Of a stretch of DNA of 62,000 bases, positions 1 through 13,500 are shown piece by piece. How positions within the stretch are numbered: position 1 is the stretch's first letter; each line of letters begins with the position of its first letter. Below the pieces are notes generated by a model. It had not been told where the DNA came from. It saw nothing but the letters and a program-made list of their open reading frames with translations, and ran no database searches. A program made the position numbers and the translations under genes. The stretch covers positions 99,339-161,338 of the forward strand of contig NMRA01000071.1 of the NCBI GenBank assembly GCA_002633005.1, in the 5' to 3' direction. The DNA comes from Phoronis australis (Eukaryota; Phoronida; Phoronidae).

Positions 1-47
1 CCAGTGGACTGAATGGGTTACCAGTGGACTGAATGGGTTATTAGTGG
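1..47. repeat. 20-bp minisatellite, left part
   Basis: Two copies of a 20-base unit (ccagtggactgaatgggtta) plus a partial one. The array resumes at 607-646, so the LTR between was inserted into it. Confidence 0.9.
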
Positions 48-606
48 TGTAGGATGTCAAATGCGTTTTGAGTTCAGAGTTAACGATAGATGGCGCGGCA
101 AGTCAGTGCTTTGTATAGTTTTCAGGTTCGCCGCTTGTAACGCTGCCTGTCACTTCCTGTTTTTTGCTGAATTTATGAAAGTCGTGTTTTTTCTTGCTCC
201 TTGTAAGTTGTTATTTTCAACGTCATTCCATTCGATGTTATAGCTTGTCGTTTGCTTCATAGTTGCTCAGTATATTAGAGTTATTTTCCATTCCTTTTCG
301 AGGCTTTGTGTGCTTGCACATTGGCGGTTCGCTCCACTGAACTTGACCACGCGGTCATTTGACATTGGTTTGACCTCTAGTTCATTTTGAGTTTGCAATT
401 AGAAACCAGTTGTTTCGTCTATTAGTTTTGGTGCTATTATTCACTGTGATACTTGTTGATTTGTTTTCTTAATTATTTATTTGTTTATTTCGCTAACATT
501 TGTTTTTTAATTTTCTTTTAGGAAACCTTATGTACTTCTTGTACGACCGTATGCCAGACCGTATGGCCTCACGATGTTGAATAAATGAAATGTTTTGAAT
601 CCTACA
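48..606. mobile_element. Solo LTR of a retrotransposon
   Basis: The 559-base segment begins TGTAGGAT and ends ATCCTACA, the TG...CA ends with short inverted repeats typical of an LTR. It is flanked on both sides by the 5-bp duplication AGTGG (43-47 and 607-611). An AATAAA-type signal (aataaatg) lies near 580. No internal retrotransposon domain adjoins it, so it is a solo LTR left by recombination. Orientation is suggested as + by the polyadenylation signal. Confidence 0.85.
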
Positions 607-646
607 AGTGGACTGAATGGGTTACCAGTGGACTGAATGGGTTATC
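607..646. repeat. 20-bp minisatellite, right part
   Basis: Two further copies of the unit seen at 1-47, continuing the array after the LTR insertion. Confidence 0.88.
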
Positions 647-1256
647 AGTTTCTGAGTCTTTTAAAAAATGCCCGATTGAGTAGGGTGAAGGAAAGTGTCA
701 TCTAACAGGATACCAAGATGTCTAACTATATGACTGTGGAATTGTTTCATCATTAAGTTTCAGGTCATAATGTTAATCAACAAGCAAGAGAGTGTGGATG
801 GTGAGCTATTAATGTCCTGTCATCTTCTTGTCAGGGAGATTGAATAATGACAGAGGACTGAGGACATCACCCAGTTAGAAGGGTGAATGCTTCCATCGAT
901 AGACACTGTGTGCGTGATTAGTGAGACACAAGGTCATAACAGTTTAGAATGTAACAAGTTATATGAGACACGAGGTCACAACAGTTTAGAATGTAACAAG
1001 TTATATGAGACACAAGGTCATAACAGTTTAGAATGTAACAAGTTATACCACAAGCAGTTTGGAGCAAGTAGTGGCTAAAGGTATGTCCATGAAGACGCAG
1101 CTTGACACTCGCACATATGTTAAAATGTAACTAAATTCATGTGACTTCAACAAGTTGTGGCACGGTACAATGACTGACACAAGAAGACCTAATTTAACAA
1201 CAATACATAGAACATACAATAATTAGAGAGAGAGGAGACAGTAAAGGCAGGCTAAC
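647..1256. other. UNC13 intron segment
   Basis: Intronic. It contains one short tandem array (922-1048). I see nothing else recognisable. Confidence 0.7.
922..1048. repeat. 42-bp tandem repeat, 3 copies
   Basis: Three copies of a 42-base unit beginning tgagacacaaggtcataaca. The units are nearly identical. Confidence 0.92.
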
Positions 1257-1501
1257 CTCTTGGAGAATATTCCACTGAGTGTATCCAACACACCATTCAA
1301 GGACAGCTGAAGTTCCTTCAGAATATCAGCAGCATTCTTATCCACATTATCACCTCCCATGGCTTTAAACACTTTATCAAGTTGGATGCGCAGTTGTTGG
1401 ATGTTGTTCATGAGGATACAAGCCACCTTCTGTTTACCACAATAATGTGGAAAGTCTGCACGCAGCAAGTCAGCATAGGCAAGCAGCACTTTATTGACAG
1501 T
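1257..1501 (-). CDS. UNC13: UNC13 exon 18: MUN domain, last exon in window
   Basis: This 245-base exon encodes 81 residues plus two bases: [20 protein letters not shown], then [23 protein letters not shown] and [19 protein letters not shown]. It matches the C-terminal MUN region. Acceptor ttattttcag, donor gttagcct. The remaining C-terminal exons, including C2C, would lie left of position 1. Confidence 0.97.
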
Positions 1502-4500
1502 CTGAAAATAAGTGACGTCTCTATTAATAGACAGACTCATCTGACAAAAATATGCTATAATAATGTCAAAAATATCAGGGAATGCAATATGAAGTCAATA
1601 GATAATTAATACTCACCAGAGCAAATCTCTTCATGTATCTCTTTTCAATCTCAGGATCAGGACACTCTAACTTCTTAATCACTTCAAAACATTGGTTAAG
1701 GTTTGCAAACACATCAGTGACAGATGTAGAAAACAGGACGTGCTCAGAGCTCTTCTGGAACTGTAACCATCATCAACCATCTCAAAATGAAGTGTATCAA
1801 ATATCATCTAACACAGGAAATGGAACATTTATCATTTATCAGTTAGTTCGGTAAAATCTCACAAATTTAGGACAGATACAGCAGGCAAATGAGATTTATT
1901 TTAAATTTTTTTCACAAAAGATATATGAGCCCCAATGAAACCTTTCACACCATGGCTGTAAATGGTTGAATTCAGTAACCAAAAATTTGGTATGATACTT
2001 TAAATATTTCTTCTTCAATTTATGTACTTTTAATCAAGAAACAAAAGCAAAAATTAAATAATTAAAAATTTTGTGACATCATCAGTGGATCTGGTCTACA
2101 CCATTGTGTTGTTCTACACCAGCACCAAGCTGAAGTGGTCACGAAAACTGAGTTCAACAGAGTATTATGAAAAGTTGCATGCGCATAGGATGCAGTAACA
2201 GCAATCGGACAGACAGACAGACAGACAATATTTGTGTTTCCAAAAGACCGTAACATCACCCAGAAATTGCAGAGGTTCAAGCATCGAATAGTACACAGTA
2301 GAGCATGCGAAAAGTTCAGGGGTCACACAGTGCTCAGCCCATTATGAAGCATTGTGCTTTGATCTGTCACAGAAACAGTTATTTGATGAAGGATTCTCCA
2401 ATATGTAAGTGCATTTGATGGTGTATTATGTTGTACCATTGCTAGGAACATAAAACACATGTTGACTATGAGCCTCACCATCAAATTGTGACAGAGATAA
2501 TGAATGAGATTGCAGTAAGTTTCTGACAGTCTACTCTTGTTCAAGCTTTGTGGGAGATAAATGCTATCCAAATATACACCAATGCCCATTAGTAAAAAAT
2601 GAGATGCATAGGTCACGCAGTTTGAGATCATGACAGCAGCCAGAACAGAGGCTAGTCCGATACCAGACCAAAATAATCGACGAATCACATCGGTACAAAA
2701 CTTTCATGGTTTTGGAAGAGACAAGACAGAAACCAGTATCATTTACCGTATTCGCCCTAATAAGCACCCAGGGCACTTACAAAAATTCGTTTCAGGATGG
2801 GGGGCGCTTATCATGGCCTAAAGCAGTTGAAACCCGGTCTCCAAAACGGGTGAAAATCTAAGATAGGATTCATCAAATTAATGCTCTGTGACGTATCTGT
2901 AACCTATGACAGACTTTCTTCAAAATTATGGTGCATTGTTATCAAATTTCTTTGTTATATTACGGTCATTTTTCAGAAAACTGTTCTGAAATTCCAGGGC
3001 GAAAACTCGTCGACTGATGCGTCACTACCTCGCCATCGTCGAAAGGGCAACTTGAATTCTTGAATAAAAATATAGTTTCGAAATAGCGTCCCCGAGATTT
3101 TTAAGCTTCTGTGGTGTCAGAATTAACTGCACATAAGTCCAAATCTTTGCTAGATCGTTCCCCGCAACATGAGAAAGTTTTGGACACAGGTTGTTGTCAC
3201 GTGACATTTGTTTGAAGTTCGTCTGCGTGCGTGTGATTAAGCGAGGACATGCGTATCACCAGAGTTCATTTGCCAGAGTAAAGGCAGTGTAACGATCTGG
3301 GTGTGCATTGTAACTAAAGAAATTAACGCAAGCAGTAAATCAGAACGTGTTTTAGTCGGCACTTGTTGATCTCATCTGCAAAAACCGTTTGAGAATTGTC
3401 TCAGTAAGTTGCCGGATGACTGGATGCGTGACAGTCTAACAGTTATTTTCCGGGAGATTCGGGGAGGTCTAAGGGTGCGGATGTGCTGACTATCAGAGGG
3501 TTATTTTGACTTTAAAAACACCAATTATGATCAACAGGAACAATGCGGAGCGTTGAAATGCGCCCACAAATGCATCCAAAATGGTGTGCTTTCAGGGTTA
3601 TTTATTTGTATCATAAAAATGGCCACTAGATGACGCAAAAACGTACAATCCATCCAAAAACGGGAACATGCCATATTTCATAAAAATCTGTCAAGGAACT
3701 TCAGAGAAACAAAGAAAAACAGAACAAAATGAAATTACCACTTGTGGGCACAGTGTCCCTTCCATCCGCCTGAAAGTTGTCGTCTATTATCTTCATATAA
3801 ATTCACCAACTAAATTCAATAAAAATCCTGCATTGGGTTTTGGTGATACAGATATGGGCGCAAAACAAAACAAAACTACCACTAGGAGGCGCCACAGTAG
3901 TCAGTCGCAATCATCAAACGTCCTCTTCACACTGAAAACATATACGCCAATTTTCAAAACCGTCCCTAGAATGATTTGGTTGATCGAGGGGTGGATGCCA
4001 AAAACAATATTTGAAAACAGCAAAAATGGCCACCAGGTGGCGCAAAATACCTTGATTCCATCCAAAAACAGGATGATAGAGTCATTTCACCAATAGATAT
4101 CAATATTCAACATTTTATGAAAATCTGTTGAGGACCTTAGAAGATACAGACTGATAAACGTAAAAAACTAAAACTGCCACTAGGGGGCACACCAGAAAAC
4201 ACTCGAAAACAGTAAAAATGGCCACTAGGTGGCGCAAACTACATCAAATCCATCTGAAAATGGGAGGATAGCATCATCTCACTAATAGGTGCCTATATGC
4301 CAAATTTTATGAAAATCCATTCAAGACTTTTGAAGATAAAGACTGCGGTAAAGGTAAAAAACTAAAATTTCCACTAGGGGGCACACCAGTAGTCGGATCC
4401 GTCCGAAAGTTTGCTCATGCCGTCCCATCCACAGAAGGAACGCATGTGCAAAATTTCATGAACATATGACAAGCGTTTTGGAGATAGAGCAGCAGATGCT

Positions 4501-7500
4501 GGACGGATGCTGGATGGAGATGACGCCATAATTAAATAATTCCTCCTCGCAAACGTTTTGAGTATATTAGAAATTTAAGAAAATTAGTGCCAATATTTAT
4601 TTGTTGCCGATGCTATGCTACCCGTGTCGTGAATGTATAGTTCCCGATGACTAATGTCTTCGATGACAGGTATGTAGCGCGTGCTTCCTCACCACGTGCT
4701 TTTAACATCGGTCAAGTTTTTATTAAGACTTCGATTCGTGGTTTTCCCCATGTACAAAGTAATTTGGATTCCTGTTGAGACAGAAAATGCAATACAATCC
4801 CTTTGACAAGTACGCTGTGTCTGTTCTGAAAGGTCAGACATTCCTCGCAAGATCAGCAAAACATGCGTTCCTTTTGAAGCGCAGCGTAAGTTTGAAGTGT
4901 ATAGTCAGAGCTAAATACCGACAAAGTGGTGAGCCTCGTGGTCTACAAATTCCGTGCACAATGATTTTTTTCAGGACTGTTGGGTCTTATTGATAAATTG
5001 AAGACGTTACTGTAGAATTTCAGAACTGTAGGTAAGGCATTTTTTGCATGTACACGGCCTTCATGGACAGGGCGCTTATGTTAAAACACATGGGGAGCGC
5101 TTATAGGGGCATGAGCGCTAATAGCGGAGTTGCAACGCCACCATATTGGAAATGGGTCAGAATGTTGCATTGTGGTTAAGCCAGTAAACAAGTACGTCGG
5201 CAAGCGTGGGGGCGAACCGGCCACAGGGAGGTTATACGTGTTGTGTGCCTGGTATGCTATAATACCAGTTAGCGAGATAAAAAATTTAGTTACTACCTGT
5301 TTCCCAAGGATCAAGAACTGCGTTAAACATGGGTCAAAGACATCGGTAGAGCTGGTAGCAAAGGCCGACTTCGTGAATTCTTTCCGACTTCGTAGCATAA
5401 AGTATGCAGCGCTCATTTTGAGGGCGGCAAGAAAACCTATCTTGGAAACTGCCCAACAATATATCCCTTCAAAGAAACAGTAACAAATACTCCACGGCGG
5501 TTGGTAGTGAAAAAAAAAACTTGTTTTCACTTGACCAGAACCAAGCCAACATGAGCAATTTTGAGGAATACCTCTGCACAATCACCTGTTCTGGGTCAAC
5601 TCACTTAATGTACGCACACTATATGCATTAACGCGCTAAGATAAAGCGTGCAGAATACTATTATTTACTTTCTACAAAATTGTGGTGCATTGCTATCAAA
5701 ATTCGTTGTTAAATTACTATCATTTTTCAGAAAATTGTGCTGAAATCCCAGGGCGAAATCTTGCCGACAAATGTGTAGCTGCTGGTCTCGTAATCGTCGA
5801 TAGAGCTTGAATTCTTGAATCAGAATACAGCTTCGACTCAACAAATTATCTGAAATCCTCAAGTTTTCCAAATAGCGTCTCTAAGATTTTTAAGTTCTTG
5901 TGGAGTCTGGATTAACTGCAGATTAAGTCCAAATCTGCGCTAGATTGTAGCCCGCAACACGAGAAAAATCTCTGGAGGAACACACATGTTGTTGTCACGG
6001 GACGTTTGTTTTGAAGTTTGTATGCGTGTGTGTGAGAGTAAGCGTACGTGTGGTTGTCATCAGAGTTCATTTGCCAGAGTAAATGCGATGTAATGATATA
6101 GGTGGGCATTGTATCCAAAGAAATTAACTCAAGCAGACAAGCAGAGCGTGTTTTAATACTTAGCTTAGCACTTGCTGGCCTCATCTGCTACAAAACGTTT
6201 GAGAATTGTTTCGGTAAGACCAATATGTCACTCATTGAGTGGCCAGGTGAGTGGATGCGTGACCGTAGTGTAACAGCTATTTTCAGGAAGATTTGGGGTG
6301 TAAGGGTGCAAATGTACTATCAGTGGGTCATTTTGACTTTAAAAACACCAAGTATGATTATTTAAATAATTTCTCTTAAAAATAATGCAAAAGTTTTTTA
6401 CGGTATTACAAACTTTCAGAAATTAGCATCGGCAAGAACTAAATATTGGCACAATGTTACCCGTTTCATGAATAGATAGTTCCCGACTAAATGTCTTCGA
6501 TGACAGCCGGTATATTATGCAGCGCACGCTTCTTGGCCGCGTGCTAACAGTGGTCGATTTTTTTTAATTAGTCTTCGATTCACGGTTTTCACGTGTACAA
6601 AGAAGTTTGGATTCCTGTTGAGGCCGGAGAAGATATGTACCGGAAAAAAACAATGCAATCCCACTGACAAGTACGCTGTGTCTGTTTTCAAAGTCCAGAC
6701 CCGTGTAGTGGGGCACATCCCTCGCAAGAACAGCAAAACTTCTGCGTTCTTTTTGAATCGCGGCGTAAGTTTGAAGTGTATACGGACATAACGGTGAGGA
6801 TCGTGGTCTACAAATTCAGGACTGTCAGATCTTTCAATTGATAAATTGGAGACGTTAGAACTGTAGGTAAGGCATTTTTAGCATGTAGTTCATGGGCTGG
6901 GCGCTTACTTTAGCAAAGTCTGAAAACGTGTTGGGGCACTTATTGGGGCATGGAACTTATTAGGGCGAATAGCAGAATTACATACAGCAGCGTAGTTTAA
7001 TGCACACAAATCACACGTCGTGCAAACCAATCGGCCATTCCATTTACCCTAATCAATCCCAATAGCCTTTGCGCACCCTAATTTCCGGACATGCGCAATC
7101 ATTAAATCGATTCGGTTGCAACTCCGCTATTAGGACGAATACGGTACTTAGAATCACTATAATTAGATATGATCGTTCCTGACTTGGTATTCGAGTTTAA
7201 ACAGTCCGGGTGAAAACTTTGGTTCGATTTACACTTCGAGACACATATTACTTTAGTTGATACTTCAGTGGTAAGAAAATTAAATCTTGGCTCAATAAAT
7301 GGCTGTAATTCCCACTCTGAAATCAGGACTGTGCAGACTGCGTAGGCTCCGACTAGGCTTCACTCGCTGAAGACCGTGGTGTGGAAGGATTGAGTTCCTA
7401 TGGCCTTAAACACCCAGGAGTCTGCCGATATGTAGAGGTCCAACTGATTACCTGTTTCACCTATGACCCGAGTGTACTTTTGACCCACATCTCCATGCCT

Positions 7501-10500
7501 GTCTTCATAATACTCGTCAAGCTCGCTCTGTTTGTTACTTACATAATCACTACTATCCACAACATTATATATACTGTTAACTGACCATCGTCTACCACTG
7601 ATGACGTCACTGATGACATCATTAACAATAAGCCATTAACATGAAAGTAGCTAACTATTCTATTTCAAATTTTGGGAAATAGATAACCTCACTCACCCCG
7701 TCCTTCTTGTCCCGGTCATAAGCGCCATGTAAGTACTCCATACAAACTACATCATTCTCGTTTAACCAAATCATCACAAATGGTTCAAACCATCTAAAAA
7801 ACAAAACAGACTCCCTTTTGTGCACTTGCAGTCACCGTGGCAATCTTCAACAATTCTGGTTCTGGTTTATTTTTTAATATTTTTGGATTTTTAAGTTGTG
7901 TGGGATGTACGTACTGAAATGGGGGGATGCCATTACCTTCTGTGAGATGTACGTACTGAAATGGGGAGATGCCATTCAGTTGTGTGGGATGTACATACTG
8001 AAATGGGGATGCCATTACGTACGGCAGCTTAAATCCATTTGGTGAAAATAAAATTAATGTTCAGTTATTACATACTAACAGCAAGAAATCACACTACATA
8101 TTATTAAACCTTGCATTTTAAAATGGAGTTTTCCTCCGCACAACTTTCCATCATTTTGGTAATTGTATCTCGGCCTTTTGTTGTAGGATGTATAGAAACT
8201 TCTGCATTGGTTGTGTTTAAAGACCTTTCAAATTAAAATACAAGATGTACTTTCACCAAGTCTTGGCAGAATGTGCAAGATTTTGTCCATATCCTCTTGT
8301 GCAGAAATGTCAGTGCATTCCTCTCCAGAAATTTCCATTACTAGTTATATAATTCTTGTACCATGATAGTATGTTACCTAGTTGCAGAAAGAAAATTTTC
8401 AATGGCAGACATCTTGACGCTGAACTCGCCTTTTTTCACGGCAACAAATGCACTTGACTTCTGAATGCACGAGTCCGCATGGGCTTGGTGCAAAGCTGTG
8501 ACAGCGCAAAGCTTTGCACCAATGTGAGTAAAAAATTGACAAAATGAAATCTGACACAAAATTAGTGTCATAAAAAGCTATTCTCTTCCTTGAGTAAACT
8601 TAATTATTTACCAGTGTTGCAATATGACATTCTACCTTTATTTTGCTGTTAAAATTGTAGTGCAGTTCTTTGCATCAGCTTTTGATGCCATGAATTATTA
8701 CGTCACTATTGGCCAGTTTCTTTTTCCCTAATTATTCAATCAAATATTTTTCTCTTCCACGAGGTTGTGAACACTTCACAACAAATTATCGGAACTGGTT
8801 TCATTTCGTTACAAGTTTTTAGTATTTTAATACCTGCAAAAATATTGCTGCTACATAGCTATCATCATCTCCCATAACACGTCACAAAATTTTAAGAAAT
8901 GGTGCACGCACGTGCCCTGAGCGTACTGTTTTAAAAATGACACAGACTTTTCTTTGTTAAAAAAAGCAAAGAATTACGCAAGAAAATGACATTTATTAAA
9001 GTGTTTACCACTTAAACGGCTGCAACGGGCAAGATGAGCATTAGTTGAACCCCAGATTTTGCAGGTTTGAATGACGAAATATGTACTATACATTCAAATT
9101 GTTCATAACTTATTGGTAATACCAGTTTGTACCTTGCCCACCCTTCAACACACAGTCAGGTAAAACATCCAGGTAAAAATTTTGACCTCCAAAAATTCCA
9201 GATTGAAATTTTGGGTTTAAGCCAGAAAATCCAGGCAGAAAAATGTTCCTAAAATTGTCACTAGGAACACTGTTCTCAGATTTTCGTCGGGTTCTCATCT
9301 GAAATGTTTACTTGTATTTGCTTGCATTCACTAGAAATACAATCAACTAAGTTACTTACTAATATTCACGACTGAATATTTTAAGGTTGTTAATCATTTT
9401 TTCACAACAAAGAATGGAAAGACAAAACTTGTTAATTACAAAGCACTGGGTCTGATTGACAGCTTTTAAATATAGGGTCTGATTGACAGCTTTAAAATAT
9501 AGGGTCTGATTGACAGCTTTTAAATATAGGGTCTGATTGACAGCTTTTAAATATAGGGTCTGATTGACAGCTTTTAAATATAGGGTCTGATTGACAGCTT
9601 TTAAATATAGGGTCTGATTGACAGCTTTTAAATATAGGGTCTGATTGACAGCTTTTAAATATAGGGTCTGATTGACAGCTTTTAAATATAGGGTCTGATT
9701 GACAGCTTTTAAATATAGGGTCTGATTGACAGCTTTTAAATATAGGGTCTGATTGACAGCTTTTAAATATAGGGTCTGATTGACAGCTTTTAAATATAGG
9801 GTCTGATTGACAGCTTTTAAATATAGGGTCTGATTGACAGCTTTTAAATATAGGGTCTGATTGACAGCTTTTAAATATAGGGTCTGATTGACAGCTTTTA
9901 AATATAGGGTCTGATTGACAGCTTTTAAATATAGGGTCTGATTGACAGCTTTTAAATATAGGGTCTGATTGACAGCTTTTAAATATAGGGTCTGATTGAC
10001 AGCTTTTAAATATAGGGTCTGATTGACAGCTTTTAAATATAGGGTCTGATTGACAGCTTTTAAATATAGGGTCTGATTGACAGCTTTTAAATATAGGGTC
10101 TGATTGACAGCTTTTAAATATAGGGTCTGATTGACAGCTTTTAAATATAGGGTCTGATTGACAGCTTTTAAATATAGGGTCTGATTGACAGCTTTTAAAT
10201 ATAGGGTCTGATTGACAGCTTTTAAATATAGGGTCTGATTGACAGCTTTTAAATATAGGGTCTGATTGACAGCTTTTAAATATAGGGTCTGATTGACAGC
10301 TTTTAAATATAGGGTCTGATTGACAGCTTTTAAATATAGGGTCTGATTGACAGCTTTTAAATATAGGGTCTGATTGACAGCTTTTAAATATAGGGTCTGA
10401 TTGACAGCTTTTAAATATAGGGTCTGATTGACAGCTTTTAAATATAGGGTCTGATTGACAGCTTTTAAATATAGGGTCTGATTGACAGCTTTTAAATATA

Positions 10501-13500
10501 GGGTCTGATTGACAGCTTTTAAATATAGGGTCTGATTGACAGCTTTTAAATATAGGGTCTGATTGACAGCTTTTAAATATAGGGTCTGATTGACAGCTTT
10601 TAAATATAGGGTCTGATTGACAGCTTTTAAATATAGGGTCTGATTGACAGCTTTTAAATATAGGGTCTGATTGACAGCTTTTAAATATAGGGTCTGATTG
10701 ACAGCTTTTAAATATAGGGTCTGATTGACAGCTTTTAAATATAGGGTCTGATTGACAGCTTTTAAATATAGGGTCTGATTGACAGCTTTTAAATATAGGG
10801 TCTGATTGACAGCTTTTAAATATAGGGTCTGATTGACAGCTTTTAAATATAGGGTCTGATTGACAGCTTTTAAATATAGGGTCTGATTGACAGCTTTTAA
10901 ATATAGGGTCTGATTGACAGCTTTTAAATATAGGGTCTGATTGACAGCTTTTAAATATAGGGTCTGATTGACAGCTTTTAAATATAGGGTCTGATTGACA
11001 GCTTTTAAATATAGGGTCTGATTGACAGCTTTTAAATATAGGGTCTGATTGACAGCTTTTAAATATAGGGTCTGATTGACAGCTTTTAAATATAGGGTCT
11101 GATTGACAGCTTTTAAATATAGGGTCTGATTGACAGCTTTTAAATATAGGGTCTGATTGACAGCTTTTAAATATAGGGTCTGATTGACAGCTTTTAAATA
11201 TAGGGTCTGATTGACAGCTTTTAAATATAGGGTCTGATTGACAGCTTTTAAATATAGGGTCTGATTGACAGCTTTTAAATATAGGGTCTGATTGACAGCT
11301 TTTAAATATAGGGTCTGATTGACAGCTTTTAAATATAGGGTCTGATTGACAGCTTTTAAATATAGGGTCTGATTGACAGCTTTTAAATATAGGGTCTGAT
11401 TGACAGCTTTTAAATATAGGGTCTGATTGACAGCTTTTAAATATAGGGTCTGATTGACAGCTTTTAAATATAGGGTCTGATTGACAGCTTTTAAATATAG
11501 GGTCTGATTGACAGCTTTTAAATATAGGGTCTGATTGACAGCTTTTAAATATAGGGTCTGATTGACAGCTTTTAAATATAGGGTCTGATTGACAGCTTTT
11601 AAATATAGGGTCTGATTGACAGCTTTTAAATATAGGGTCTGATTGACAGCTTTTAAATATAGGGTCTGATTGACAGCTTTTAAATATAGGGTCTGATTGA
11701 CAGCTTTTAAATATAGGGTCTGATTGACAGCTTTTAAATATAGGGTCTGATTGACAGCTTTTAAATATAGGGTCTGATTGACAGCTTTTAAATATAGGGT
11801 CTGATTGACAGCTTTTAAATATAGGGTCTGATTGACAGCTTTTAAATATAGGGTCTGATTGACAGCTTTTAAATATAGGGTCTGATTGACAGCTTTTAAA
11901 TATAGGGTCTGATTGACAGCTTTTAAATATAGGGTCTGATTGACAGCTTTTAAATATAGGGTCTGATTGACAGCTTTTAAATATAGGGTCTGATTGACAG
12001 CTTTTAAATATAGGGTCTGATTGACAGCTTTTAAATATAGGGTCTGATTGACAGCTTTTAAATATAGGGTCTGATTGACAGCTTTTAAATATAGGGTCTG
12101 ATTGACAGCTTTTAAATATAGGGTCTGATTGACAGCTTTTAAATATAGGGTCTGATTGACAGCTTTTAAATATAGGGTCTGATTGACAGCTTTTAAATAT
12201 AGGGTCTGATTGACAGCTTTTAAATATAGGGTCTGATTGACAGCTTTTAAATATAGGGTCTGATTGACAGCTTTTAAATATAGGGTCTGATTGACAGCTT
12301 TTAAATATAGGGTCTGATTGACAGCTTTTAAATATAGGGTCTGATTGACAGCTTTTAAATATAGGGTCTGATTGACAGCTTTTAAATATAGGGTCTGATT
12401 GACAGCTTTTAAATATAGGGTCTGATTGACAGCTTTTAAATATAGGGTCTGATTGACAGCTTTTAAATATAGGGTCTGATTGACAGCTTTTAAATATAGG
12501 GTCTGATTGACAGCTTTTAAATATAGGGTCTGATTGACAGCTTTTAAATATAGGGTCTGATTGACAGCTTTTAAATATAGGGTCTGATTGACAGCTTTTA
12601 AATATAGGGTCTGATTGACAGCTTTTAAATATAGGGTCTGATTGACAGCTTTTAAATATAGGGTCTGATTGACAGCTTTTAAATATAGGGTCTGATTGAC
12701 AGCTTTTAAATATAGGGTCTGATTGACAGCTTTTAAATATAGGGTCTGATTGACAGCTTTTAAATATAGGGTCTGATTGACAGCTTTTAAATATAGGGTC
12801 TGATTGACAGCTTTTAAATATAGGGTCTGATTGACAGCTTTTAAATATAGGGTCTGATTGACAGCTTTTAAATATAGGGTCTGATTGACAGCTTTTAAAT
12901 ATAGGGTCTGATTGACAGCTTTTAAATATAGGGTCTGATTGACAGCTTTTAAATATAGGGTCTGATTGACAGCTTTTAAATATAGGGTCTGATTGACAGC
13001 TTTTAAATATAGGGTCTGATTGACAGCTTTTAAATATAGGGTCTGATTGACAGCTTTTAAATATAGGGTCTGATTGACAGCTTTTAAATATAGGGTCTGA
13101 TTGACAGCTTTTAAATATAGGGTCTGATTGACAGCTTTTAAATATAGGGTCTGATTGACAGCTTTTAAATATAGGGTCTGATTGACAGCTTTTAAATATA
13201 GGGTCTGATTGACAGCTTTTAAATATAGGGTCTGATTGACAGCTTTTAAATATAGGGTCTGATTGACAGCTTTTAAATATAGGGTCTGATTGACAGCTTT
13301 TAAATATAGGGTCTGATTGACAGCTTTTAAATATAGGGTCTGATTGACAGCTTTTAAATATAGGGTCTGATTGACAGCTTTTAAATATAGGGTCTGATTG
13401 ACAGCTTTTAAATATAGGGTCTGATTGACAGCTTTTAAATATAGGGTCTGATTGACAGCTTTTAAATATAGGGTCTGATTGACAGCTTTTAAATATAGGG

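Noticed and set aside
1382-1609. Plus-strand ORF of 75 codons
   Set aside because: Antisense shadow of UNC13 exon 18.
5081-5581. 166-codon minus and 117-codon plus ORFs
   Set aside because: They lie in a nested transposon region and show no domain; length alone is weak evidence.
8374-8571. Candidate missing MUN exon on the minus strand
   Set aside because: No similarity to the expected MUN sequence; no convincing splice phase.
9110-9298. 62-codon minus-strand ORF as a possible exon
   Set aside because: No match to UNC13 and no recognisable domain.
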